From: Zoroaster sp. YZ-2022
Taxonomy: Eukaryota; Echinodermata; Asteroidea; Forcipulatida; Zoroasteridae
Direction: 5' to 3'
DNA: 64,000 nt
Assembly: GCA_029582265.1 (NCBI GenBank)
Contig: CM055837.1
Coordinates: 2,589,148-2,653,147 of the forward strand
Position numbers and translations under genes: made by a program. Every line of letters begins with the position of its first letter. Position 1 is the stretch's first letter. Positions 1 through 12,700 of this stretch are shown here, in pieces. Under the pieces are notes generated by a model. The model had not been told where the DNA came from. It made no database searches and saw nothing but the letters and a program-made list of their open reading frames with translations.

Positions 1-118
1 GGTTTTAGGTTGAGATGGGTACAGGTGGGTTGGGGAAGGATGACAGAAAGTCCACATTGAGGTTGCAGGTATACTTGTATTGCATTCTTAAGAATTGTTG
101 TCACTGGTTGCCTTCCAG

Positions 119-3100
119 AAAGCAGTTATGTCACCAGATCTCACCTCTTGTGCATCACCGATCAGCCGTAGGAAGTCATCGGCCATCATGAAAAAAGACA
201 GCAAGAGTCCAAAGGTTGAAGTTGAGAAAGATGTCAAAGATAAAGACAAAGTGAGATTTGTAACATCATAAAGGGTGAAACTTAATTAATCTCACATCAG
301 TTGATTAACACTCCTACTCTAGCTGAACTTCAGTGACAAATGGCTATAGTGATCAAAATCAGTCAGTTGACTGTTTTGACTGTTTTGACTGTTGACCCAA
401 ATGTGCACACACACTATGAATAGCTTTACCCTGAAATAAATAGTTCACAGCAATTTCACGACAACACAACACCATGAAATTTATTTATTCTTGGGATTCC
501 TTCCAAATGTGCACACAGGGGCATTTTTGACTGGTGTTTACTGTCATTTTGACCACCCTCTCAATACAAGATAATGCTTTTACCAGTCAAAAACGGTCAA
601 CTCTTTTTGACCTGTAAATGTACTTACTACACGTAAGGTTTGAGAGTATTTAACTTTTAAGTGCACTAGATATACCTTGGCAAGTATATCAACATTTTGA
701 CTGACTTTGACTCTTGCAATCACAGAAGGGTTTAAGTGAATAAAATACTGTTTGCTTTTCGCATTCAAGTGCAATATGAACCAGGTGTAATAGCTTGGAA
801 ATTGACTTATTACCATTCATAAAAGTGGCCAATCACAGCACCTGTTGTACATTACATGACCACACAAATCTAAGACAAAAACGGGAAAATGCCCAAGCAC
901 ATGCGTAAAGTTGTGCGCAATCCTGCAGTTATTGTTAGCACAAAAAAAGTCATGCATTCTCTTGTACTTTGACTCATAAGTTACAGTTAGACAAGAGCGT
1001 CAGTCCAACTCGGAAGAAGTCTGCCCGCAAGGTCAGTAAAATAGCCGAGAAGACCCCAACCAAGGGAGATACAAAGGTGGTCCTGAAGGAACCCAAAGTG
1101 GAGAGAGAATCTTCAGATAAATCTGGTAAGAGAATTCCACTGGCAAGAGTAGTCCCAGTAGACCATTGGGAAACAAATTTAAGTGGTTGATTATAAACGT
1201 GCGCACCAAAACTGTGGGCCGCGCTACCATATCAAATTGCGTAGTGGTTTTCCACCGTTTTCGGGGGGAGATTCAACAAGTTTCTCAAGACTGTGTTTGA
1301 TAGCGGTTCATGTGTGATAGCGGTTCGTGTAGAGATCATCGTGTGCCCGGAAGAAGGTCGTAAGGCTCTACAACCTTTTGCCAGCAGAAGGTCGTAAGCA
1401 ATAAAATGGCACCTTTGTAAAAAAAAAAGTAGGTCATAACTGTTATATATTTGTTGCTAGAATTACTCCCAAGACATGTTTTTCATTCCTATGCGGAATT
1501 TAACTTTCCTACAATGACTTATAAATGGCAGAAAAACAACCAAACTTTCACACTCACTTTTCTTGAAATACAATTGTGCACATTAATTGCTTACGACCTT
1601 TTGCTGGTCACACTTGCGTTACATCCTTCTTCCGGGCAGACGACGAGATGGTGCCCTCCTGTGGCATGCGCCAATGGATCTTGTGTCAAAAACATAAAAG
1701 CACAGTCTTGAACCAAGACTACTTATGGGGTAGTTGAAAGGAAGAGGGTGAAACAATAAACTGTTTTATTTATCAGGTGTGAGTTTTTTTTTTTTTTTTT
1801 TAAAGCTGAAACAGCTTGAGTGAAAACTAACAGTACAAACTTATCTTGACAGAAACTGGCACTTTGAAACCAGGAGATGACGCAATTGATGCGGTCTCCG
1901 TGGTGACTGGAGCAGGGGAGGGGCTCGGGTCAACCATGGACGGAGAAGGAGCCTTGGAGGCACCCAAGGAGGAGGTGAAATTTGAGAAGGTTGTCCCCAA
2001 GGATATCTGGATGGATTTTGAAGACTTCTGTAAATGCTTCAAGTGAGTTTGGTCATGTGTCTGTTTGTGTTTGTTAGTTCCAATAACCATTCCAAAAACC
2101 TAGTGCCAGGCCTGTGATTTCTCAGGATTTTTTCCTGATTTCAGGATTTTTTGCAAATCTCCCTTTGCCGCAAAATCTTCTTGAAAGAAGAGAATTAGCC
2201 ACCAAGGAAAGAAAGAAGTAGCCTGTATTGTGTCCAAACCTCTAGTTTTTTGTTTGTGGGGATGTGGAACCGCTCGACCATGGAGTGCCATGGTCGAGCA
2301 GTTTAGTGCATCGGATTTGTGTTCTGATGGCCGAGTCGTCAGAATGTGGGTTTGTTTCCCAACCGCGACTGGGGTACTTGTGTCCTTGAGCAAGACGCTG
2401 TACCATAATTGCTTCTCTCCACCCAGGGGTAAATGGATATCTGTGAGGGCAGAGTTGGTTGTTGTGTTTGATTAGCCAATATGCGCCGAAATGGCATAAA
2501 TTGAGCTGTATACTCCCCAGGGAGCTGAGATGGTTTCAGGAATGATTTATGCGCCTGATGAGCAGGGGTAATAATGTAAATGCGCCTTGAGCACCAGTTT
2601 GGTGGATACGTGCGCTGTATAAGTCTACATTATTATTATTATTATATTATTAAAATTAAACATCCAGGAGGTTCAGGGGCTTTGTCCTCTAGACCAAAGG
2701 ATTTTTTCTGTTGGCAAATCACACCCCTGTAGTGCCTTTCAATGGGGATGTTTAAATGGCAGGGAAACTGATATAAATGAATACAGTGTGACAAGGGTCT
2801 AGTATGATGCAGGTATGACAATGAATACAGTGTGAATACAGTGTGACAAGGGTCTAGTATGATGCAGGTATGACAATGAATACAGTGTGAATACAGTGTG
2901 ACAAGGGTCTAGTATGATGCAGGTATGACAATGAATACAGTGTGAATACAGTGTGACAAGGGTCTAGTATGATGCAGGTATGACAATGATTACAGTGTGA
3001 ATACAGTGTGACAAGGGTCTAGTATGATGCAGGTATGACAATAATTAAAGGGGGACTGACGTGGATTTAAATCAAACAGTTAAATATGTGATCGTTTTAT

Positions 3101-3778
3101 TCTTTTATATCAGTAAAAGATCAATAAAATTTTTGTTTTGTGTTTTTTGTTGTTTTTGAGAGTGTTATTTTACCATTGTAAAAATGCCCCCACTTTAGTT
3201 GTTCCCGCCCTGCACGGAGGAGCTGTTCGTGACGTCATGTCGGGAAGAGAAATTCGGCTCAAAATTATCGCTGAAATACGGCGATTTTTGGGTCACTTGG
3301 GAACAGATGAAGGCTAACACCGTCTTTGGTGGTGTTGCTGCATCCTGCAGAAACACATCTTCCCGGCATTTTATTAGTTCCGGAAACAAAAATCACGGAA
3401 GAAATGAAATCGACGCTACGTGTGTGAAACGTTTGTATGTACATGTACATCATGTACACATCGGATCTTCCCGACCTTACGTCACATATCTTATGCAAAT
3501 GAAGCTTCCACCATGGGGCGGGGTTGCCTCCCCCAAACACTTCAAACATTGTTTTAAAATACTTGTACTCAGAAATCAATGATTAAATAGACACAAGTGG
3601 GTCTCAAAAACAATATTTTATTACAAAACGCCTTAAGTACACACACAATAAAGGATGTCAGTCCCCCTTTAAACGTATTCATGACGTATGTTTATTCTTT
3701 ATTTATTTCTACAGGACTTTGTACATCTTCCACAAGCCAGCCACATATCTGTGCAATCATCGTGTGTCTGATCTCAAG
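119..3778 (+). CDS. ADGB: ADGB exons 1-4: charged linker, then conserved DFCKCF...IFHKP block
   Basis: Exon 119-250 (acceptor CCTTCCAG, donor GTGAGA, phase 0) and exon 987-1125 encode a Lys/Ser-rich, low-complexity linker with SPTRKK and SPKVE patches, likely disordered. Exon 1853-2042 begins acidic and Gly-rich and ends in the conserved stretch DIWMDFEDFCKCF. Exon 3715-3778 (64 nt) continues with TLYIFHKPATY, matching the block that precedes the globin in animal androglobins. Phases run 0, 1, 2, 0 and join without a stop. The window opens inside the intron or exon boundary before position 119, so earlier exons are missing. The linker exons alone would not be recognisable; their call depends on splice phase and neighbours. 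Confidence 0.8.
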
Positions 3779-6700
3779 GTATTTCAAATCAAATCCTTGT
3801 CTTACTGTTTATTCTTTGCTGTCAAGTCCATCCAATCCCTCCGTCAAACTCTCTCACCTCATTGCTATCTTACAGTCCAAACCAGAACCCAGCTTTGTGT
3901 ACCCGATTGTAGAAAATCTTTGAGAGAAACAATTTTTTATAGCTTTGCAAAAAAAGGCCATGTAAAACAAAATATATGGTGATCGTCTTCTGAAGAGAAA
4001 AAAAATAGCCGGGATAAACTTTGGGGATGATTTCCCATTCTAATCCATATTAGAAAGAGACATTATGTAAGCACTACACGTCTTGTTATTACTGGACCAA
4101 TTATTAGGGGAAAAAATAAATATGAAAAAACAGTCCCATTGAAGTAGGATGGGGTAAGGACATTCACCAAGATTTTTTGTTTACATGGCCTGACATCCAC
4201 TCGTGTGGCATTTTCAACAGCTTTATGAATAAAATATAGAATTTTTGCTGATTATTCTTCAGAAAGAAGAATTTTTACAAACTAGTCCTGGCTTCAACCT
4301 TAGAAATATGTTGCTGCCTTTAAATGCTCATTAATTAATATTAATAACTTCCATTAACAATTTTTTTATACAATCTGATGCATAGTTTGGCTCTGTTTTA
4401 TTGTTAATGCTAAGAAACTGGATAAATACCTCAAAAATATGCAGGTTTGTGGAGATATTCTCATATGTAACTGTGGACACGTAATTGTTTTGTTTATTGT
4501 CTGCATGCTGTGGTTATATTGATAAAAATTGAGAGATTTTGCTCAGTGACAGCCTCACGGATTTCTGTATTTCTAATTTGTTTTGAAACAATAAGTGTTT
4601 TATTCTATTTATTGATGTGGTTTTATCATGTTCTATTCCATTCTTTTATTGTTCCACACGTTTTGAACTGAGATGGTTATTACTTACTTTTTAAGTGTAT
4701 ATGTAACTTTTGTATTCATGAATTATAAGGTATGGAAAGTGCCATTCTTGACAGTCTGGTCTGTTTTTGTAATGGATTTGATAAGACATCTCATTAATCT
4801 TGAAATCAAGTTGTTCAAATATTTAATATCGTCTTTTCATCAGCATCACTTGTATTATCCACTTTGAACCAGTTCGCGTCGGGAATAAAAAAGTTTTTCT
4901 GGGCCCCTGTGGCGGGTTTCTTTTTCCCACACACATGTTAATGGAAGCTTCCACAGCAGGTGGCCGGCACTTCCGAGCATGTCACCATGCACGCATGGCT
5001 GAACCGAGCATGCATACAAATATTCCAGAGTTTCCTGTGGCGTGTTTAGACGCTCTCCGATCCGCGGTGCCAAAAAAAATTGCGTGTATACACGGCCTCC
5101 GACGCGAACTGGTTAAGCTTTAATTCTGAAAATTTAATTTCTTGTTTATCCTTACAATTTTTCCCTTGTTTCTCTCTTTTCCCTGAAATGAATTTATCCA
5201 CACCATATTCGTCAATTCCATGTTACTTTTTCTCTGTTGTCCTTGCCTTGTTCCCCCCACCACTCCCTCTTTTATATATGTCCAAAATGTCTTTCTTTTT
5301 ATCTCATAATTAATTCCCAACTCCTCCAAAATTCCTTGCCGATTGTCTTTCATTCATTTATTCCCAATCTCTTTCTCTCTGTCAAAACCTGCTTTCAATA
5401 CCTCCTCCTGTACATTGGGTACCCCGCCCAATCTTGTTTTTTGTACACCCTCATTATCCCCTTCCCCTCTCCCATGTCTTATACCCTGACTCCATCTACA
5501 TAAACACTATAGCTTGAAGCTGTACCCTTGTCCAATATGATAGGCACGTTTACCGGCCGGCGGAGTGACACTGTAGGTTTTTCCACTTTCTTCTTTTGAT
5601 GTCATTATCTTGGGATCGTGTAGTAGTCATAAGTAGATTAGATTAGATTAGATTAGATTAGACTCGACTCACATCACTGGGATTGATGGTTTTCACTTGA
5701 TGTCATACAGTGCAGCAGTAAAGATCTTTACAGTAAATTGGAAGTATGCGTCACTGCCAAGTACATATGCACAGTACATGAGTTTTTCATCAAATTGCAT
5801 AAATTTATAAGTCTGTGAAGCTTTATGCTGTGTAGAAACAGTATAAACACTCAACACGGCTTTAAAACAAATCAAAATCGCCCAAAAAAGATGACGTCCA
5901 GTGAAATCTATTTCCATTTCATATCTAACTGGTGATTTTCTCACATACTGATAATGGTTTAGGGGATATTTAAATCATTCCATTCATTAGCAGTCCACTG
6001 ACCAATTACCTTAAACCTCTTGGACATCTTGTACCTAATAATAATAATAATAATAATAAAGATTTGTAGCGTGCACATATCCACCCTGCTGGTCACTCAA
6101 GGAAATTTCATGCATAAACAAAATTATCTCAGTTATTGTACATTCATCAATAGACCTTATGCACATGACGTCATTTGAGTAGGGCGCCCTCGGCTAGAGG
6201 TCAAAAGAAGGTTGCTCATTGGCCCAATCTGTGCGCCACGCATGTATAGATATGCGTTTTCCATTGTTTCATCATCGTTTTACCTCTAAGATGGCGGCGT
6301 GATGACGTCAATGCATAAGGTCTATAATGATAATAATAAAAATAAATCATTCTTTATATTATGCCAAAACTGGCAAAGAAAAGTCCAATATTAAGCTATT
6401 TCATTGGTGTTTTATTTTGTTTTGTCTGCAAGGACACCAGGCTTTTGTAATCCAGGGACAGTGCTGGATTTGTGTTAATCATAGTTATATGGGCAATTCC
6501 ATGGTTATTCACGTTACTCAAGTTTTGGGCCCACTCTTTATGCCATAATACATATTTCACTCATCATTTTTTTCACAGTAGTCGCATTATACCCAGACCT
6601 TACTCAGCACAAAATAAGAATTTCAGAAATTTGTTATATGTAACGCTATATAAGAGAAAAAGCGACATTTTATCCATGTCCAAAAAATGTAACGTGAGTA

Positions 6701-9700
6701 ACCAGCATCTCTTCTCTTATATAGCATACATATTTAACATTTCTGACATTATTATTTTTGTGCTGAGTAAGGCCTGGGGATAATGCAACTACTGTGTAAA
6801 AACTGATGAGTAAAATATGTAAGTAAAATAATTATGGCATTAAGAGTTGGCCAAATACCTTAAAAATGTAACATGAGTAACCATAGATTTGCCCATATGT
6901 TTAGTATGTGTTGAAATTCAAGACCCTAAAATGCAATAGTTTACAAATCATGTTTATAATTAATTAAAAGTCTTAAACTTTCATGTATTATATACTACTC
7001 AAAATAATTTAGGGAACACCGCATTTTTAACATCAAATAGGTTTGAAATGTTCCATGAACAGGGATTTTCATTTGCAGCCCCCTCTCTCTTTCAGTAGTC
7101 ATGTCATGAAATGTGTAATCACTACATGCATCCTTTATCATCTGTTTCATTGTGCAGTTGTTTCTCATCAATACTGTGAAACATTGTGAATATCTGAAAT
7201 AAATGATCTTGCTTTAACTGAGATTATTCCGGTGTTCCCTAAATTGTTTTGAGTAGTATATTACTCTCTCTTCCCAATGATTTCCTCCTTGATTTCTCGG
7301 CTTTGTCATCTTTAGCTTCAACTCCAAGTGCCAAAGTTTGGACGTGTCTCTCGCCACGAACACTACTCTGACTTTGTATGTGTCAATTCTCTATGTCCTA
7401 ATCAGACGTTTATTGTCAGATATGCATGGCTCAGTAGTGTCAATAGACCTTATGCATATGACGTCGCAAACGGAAGGTCGCCCTCTATCAGAGGCTAGAG
7501 AAGGTCACTCATTGGTTCATGTATGCGCGTATACGCACAGCGTGCATACATGAACCAATGAGTGACCTTCTCTGGCCTCTGATAGAGGGCGATATTCAGT
7601 AATCATATGCATCAGGTTTATTGTGAAGCACTATTTTAGTTATTCAGTCACCTTGTGTCAAATTGTTGTCATTATACATGCAGTACTTGTCAGAAATTTC
7701 CACCAACACCATCTTAAAGTTGTGGAAGTTCTACAGACAAAAGGGTGTCTGTGCTTCCGTACAAACCATCGGGTTCAATTATTTATTTATTATAACTGCA
7801 GGCTTATCTTGTCAAACTGTCTGATTATATTGTCTTCAATATTTTCATGTAGTTCACTCTTTTGTATGAAGCACTATTTTGTGTTGTGTTTAACTACAGG
7901 CTTTCTAAGTAAGACTAATTGCGGTGACACCATGTGGAATCTCAATTGAGTAGTAATTAGTTCTGAAAAGAACTGGGGGTACAACTCGACGTTTCGATCA
8001 GTATGCTCTGATCGTCCACATGGTGTCACCGCAATTAGTCTTACTTATCATCCTCACCATGCAAAGCTACAAGTTTTACCTATCTACAGGCTTTCTGTTT
8101 TTAATTTTTTTTTTTTTTTACTATACTTTTCTTTTCAGTTTAAGTGTCAAACTGTCTTTACTTCATTGTAGTTCACTTTTTTTACATTTTGGAAACCATT
8201 TATAATGTTTTTTTAACCAGTTCGTGTCGGAGGCCGTGTATACACGCAATTTATTTTTGCACCGTGGATCGGAGAGCGTCTAAACACGCCAAAGGAAACT
8301 CCGGAATATTGGTATGCATGCTCGGTTGAGCCACCCGTGTACGGTGACATGCTCGGAAGACGTGGCCACCCGCTGTGGAAGCTTCCATTCACGGTGTGTG
8401 TGGGAAAAATAAACCCGCACAGGGGCCCAGAAAAACTTTTTATTCCCGATGCGAACAGGTTAATTATTATTTTTGATGTTTTTTTTACTGCAGGTTTTCT
8501 GTTTTCTTTCCTTTTTCTTTTATTATTGTACCATCTCTGTACATCATGATCGTCTCCTGTAACCTTCTTTAATTGTTGTCTTCCTGTGAAAGCATTGTTT
8601 AATATCAAGAAAATTGTGAAAAAGCTTGCATTTTTGGTGTTTAAAGGGACAGTTTCATCATGATCAGAGCAGACTTTCAACAGGGCATGGAATCGGTGTC
8701 CTAGTTTAAGATGACCACAGTGACTGAAAATTACTGGCTCATTTATGCAGCAGCAACAGTGATATGACCTTATCATGTGGGGTATTATTTTCAGTCATTG
8801 AGTTAATCTAAAACTAGCACTCCAATTCCATGCCCTGTTGATCGTGATGATGCTGTCCCTTTAATTTGATTCTAGGTGTAGGCTGTAAGTGGAAGAAAAC
8901 TCAATATATTGTTGACTTAATTAAAAAAAGAAAAAAAAATATTTCTGTTATTTATCATTTTGTTGGTAGCACAGATCAATATCAGATGCAAAAACATCAC
9001 TACTATTTTTCATTTATTAGGCTAATCCATTCGTTAATCCCAACACTTAATTAATCCCACAGAATAACAAAATATTGTTTATCACTTATACATTATTTTT
9101 AGTGTTATTATTTCCGAATAGACCTTATGCATATAACGTCGCAAACGGAAGGTCGCCCTCTATCAGAGGCTAGAGAAGGTCACTCATTGGTTCATGTATG
9201 CACGCTGTGCGTGCGTATACGCACAGCGCGCATACATGAACCAATGAAGTGACCTTCTCTAGCCTCTGATAGAGGGCGATATTCAGTTTGTGACATCATA
9301 TGCATAAGGTCTATTCCCATACTGTTTGTGTTTTGATATGAATTTTGTATTTTAGTTCAAATGGAGTTTGTAGGTGTACTCCAATTTTGTGTGAATTGTT
9401 TTTGTATTGACCTAATCATTGTTTGTGACTAAGCCACGCACCTTAACCCTAACTCCCAAGGCCCATTTGCTTACACATAACCTGAATCCTTCCTAACTCC
9501 CTAGGCCCATTTGGTTACACATAACCTGAATCCTTCCTAACTCCCTAGGCCCATTTGCTTACACATAACCTGAATCCTCCAAAATCCATCAGTAGTAAAG
9601 CAAGCACATGACATGTACATGTATGCACACATGTGTTTCTAACCTGTGATACATGTACATGGCCAGGGACCCTCCCTGCATGCATTGAGCAATAAACAGT

Positions 9701-12700
9701 GTCCACTGACCCAAGCACTGACCTTGCAATCACTACAACAAACATGGATGTACATGTACCACGGAAAGGCAAGTATGCCTAATAACCTCAATCGTCCAAA
9801 ATCCTTCACTTTAGCAAAGAGCATGTAGCATGTAACCTCAATCCTTCAAAATCCTTCACTTTGGCAAAGAGGATTTTGGAGGATTTGGGAAGGTTATGGT
9901 TAAGGCAACTCATCTGAAAGTTTGTGCCGTAGTTTTTGTTGTCCTAATGTTTTGGTCATTGCAAGTAAATGTTTAGGATTACGCATTGTTTCATTAGCTG
10001 TGTTCACATGATTCTACAATGGTTATCAATTGGTCTGACTGAAAGGAAATCACAATTCTGGAAACTCAAGAACAATCAATCTAAACTGACTTTTTTGAGG
10101 GCCGTTTTGAATCTTCAGAATCCTAGCTGCTAAATTGCATATCAGTGTCAGTGTTACAGATGTTAACAGATGTCCTTTATCAAAACATTTTGCATAAAGA
10201 AAATATTTATCAAAATAAAAGTCCTCATACTTTTTCATTGCACAATTTTTTATTGTCGACTTTGAAAACAATAATTTGGTTAAATATTTCACAGTTTTTT
10301 TCTGCATAATACAGTTTGATTTTTTGGTACCAAGTTTGAAATCAATAATTTGCTTAAATATTTCACAGTGCCAACTGCATAGTATAATGGCATTTTTTTG
10401 TACACTCACTGGCCATAAGTATTGTAACATTGAAATTCACACCAAAGTTCAGTTTGGAGAACTGTGTTATAATAATTTATTTTATTTTATTTACACTACT
10501 TAAGACTTCTTGAAAGTGCCTGTGTTTTGAAGTCAATGTTCTTTTTTACTGTTCTTGCTCGGAAACAAGGTCCTTCAATACTTTGTCGGGTAACCACGTG
10601 ACCTGATAATTGCGGCCATCCGTCTAGGCAATGTCTCGTACAAATTCATGTTGCAATACTTTTGGCCAGTGAGTGTACCAAAAACAAATGTTTGACAATT
10701 TAGTTTGTGATAAAATTAATTTTGTATGTATCTGTTGATGTTGTTTTAGGGTGTCCAGCAAACAGGGAGTAAGAAATCAGCGGTCCCTGGTGGGTCCAAC
10801 CCCAGTGCCTCTATAATGACCTCCCAGACTCCGGCAAGAATTCCCTTCAGTCCTTCACCACAACACCATGTAAGTCTGACCATTAATAGATATGGCCATG
10901 TTGGTTAGATTCCCTGACCGCAAGGCCATGATCATAGCACTGATTCTCAGTAAGGAACCAGGCTGTTTTCCTCCAAGTCTCAGTTTGGTTTCATTGACAT
11001 GGACTAAAAATCAAGATGGAGGCAAAGATCTACATTGTATGTGATAAATAGAGTGACTCAAAAAACAACATATCAATTTCAATTTTATTTCCTTATCAAG
11101 CCCATTCCAAAGATATTTTAAACTTTTGGATTCCAACACAATATATTATTTATTTATTTTGCATTCAAAATTAAAATCAAAATGTTCCAAAAACAAAGTA
11201 CAAATCAAAAATTGTGTTGAGTTAGAAAAAGCTAAACTTCTTCATTTGATGCACTCACAATTTTGATACACTTTCAAGTTAAAGGCACTTTTGTGTATCT
11301 TTAACGTAATATTATTTTTGACTTTAACACCCAACAACTTTTGTTAAAATCTCGATCCAGCTTGCCCCTTTAAAACGGAGCGAAGAGTTTTGGGAAATAT
11401 AGTCACCTGTATGACATTTATCATCCAGAATTTTAACATCACTTTTTATTTTGTTCTTCTCTGCTTTGATTAATGCATTGATAACAGGACAGGGACAAGG
11501 TAAATAAAAAGTGTGCTCTTAAAGTTATTAGTTTGTTTCCATATGTCCTTTCTCACAAGACACATGATCATAATACTATGAACTGGGAATATCTGATTCT
11601 CTTTTGTTGGTGACAATATGTCTGAAGCTTCACAATGCGGATTAGGTTTTAAGACATTTTCTCCGAAATATATTATCTGCTAAACAAATGCTTGCGAGCT
11701 TAGCAATATTTATACATGTATATGTCATTGTGTGCCTGGAAGGACATAAGACAGATTAGGTTAAACACATACTTACGTCCTTTTACCGGGCATGCAATTA
11801 TATATATTGCTTAGCAGAATTGAAATTGTTTTTGTTTTTTTAAGATCTGTCAGTCACTTAATTCAGTAACCTTTCTTCTCGTCTAGATATAGGTGATATG
11901 AAAGACTCATAAACAATCTATCTGTAATGATCATGTGGCTGACTTTTTACTCTATGCACTACAAACAATTCCTTTTATGCACCAGTTTTGTGTTTTAGCA
12001 AGGGGTCATCCAAAATTATAAACATTTTTAAGGTATTACAGAGAGTACCACTTTTCAAAACCCCCCAAACCCCCTCCCCCAGGCCCTTTCCCCTCCCCCC
12101 ATGAGTTTTTTTCAACAGTCAGTTTTCTCTATAAGTTTGTGCATTCTAATTCGTATGTATATTATCAACATTTTCAAAGACTACACCATTTGCAACCCCC
12201 CTCCCCAGGTATTACTCTTTATACAATCTTGAAAATGTTGACAGTTTTGAAGGACCCCTTAGACTATTCATTTGTGTGTACATTGCTGATATAAGGTTTA
12301 ACCCTAACCCCCTAGGTATTCTGGCTAGGAACCTTCCTGAATCCTCCAAAATCCATCAGTGCACTTTTGGAAACATGCCCTTATCTTTAAAATGCACCAT
12401 GCATTTTCGTTGATCTTTCATATTCAGCACGTATGGCCTGTACTATGGCCAGGTAGTAATTTTGCCCCAATTGAAGAGGTGAAAGTACCACTTTCCAACA
12501 GTGCTGAATTTTTCCCAAAAAGTGCCCCTTGGAGGATTTTGGAGGATATAGGGTGATTAGGGTTAATCAAAATCGTCTTAACATGATTCAGTGAAAAAGT
12601 TACTGAGCACCGATTTAATCAAATGTATGGATACATTCATCACCATCTGGATGGCCCATAATCCTAAGATTTGTAGCTTTGTATGGTGAAAATGATAAGT

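Larger units (their letters stand above)
3779..10749. other. Large ADGB intron, mostly repeats
   Basis: Besides the elements listed separately, the stretches 3960-4860, 5115-6030, 9320-9430 and 9905-10745 show no coding pattern that I recognise. There are simple repeats (GATTA)n at 5634-5661 and (AAT)n at 6041-6059. TGTACACTCACTGGCCATAA at 10400 and GGCCAGTGAGTGTACC at 10663 form a short inverted pair around a 270-bp unit, likely another MITE. Confidence 0.5.

Noticed and set aside
8213..8776. 187-codon minus-strand frame
   Set aside because: It runs across two different MITEs (8213-8464 and 8640-8864) and has no recognisable domain.
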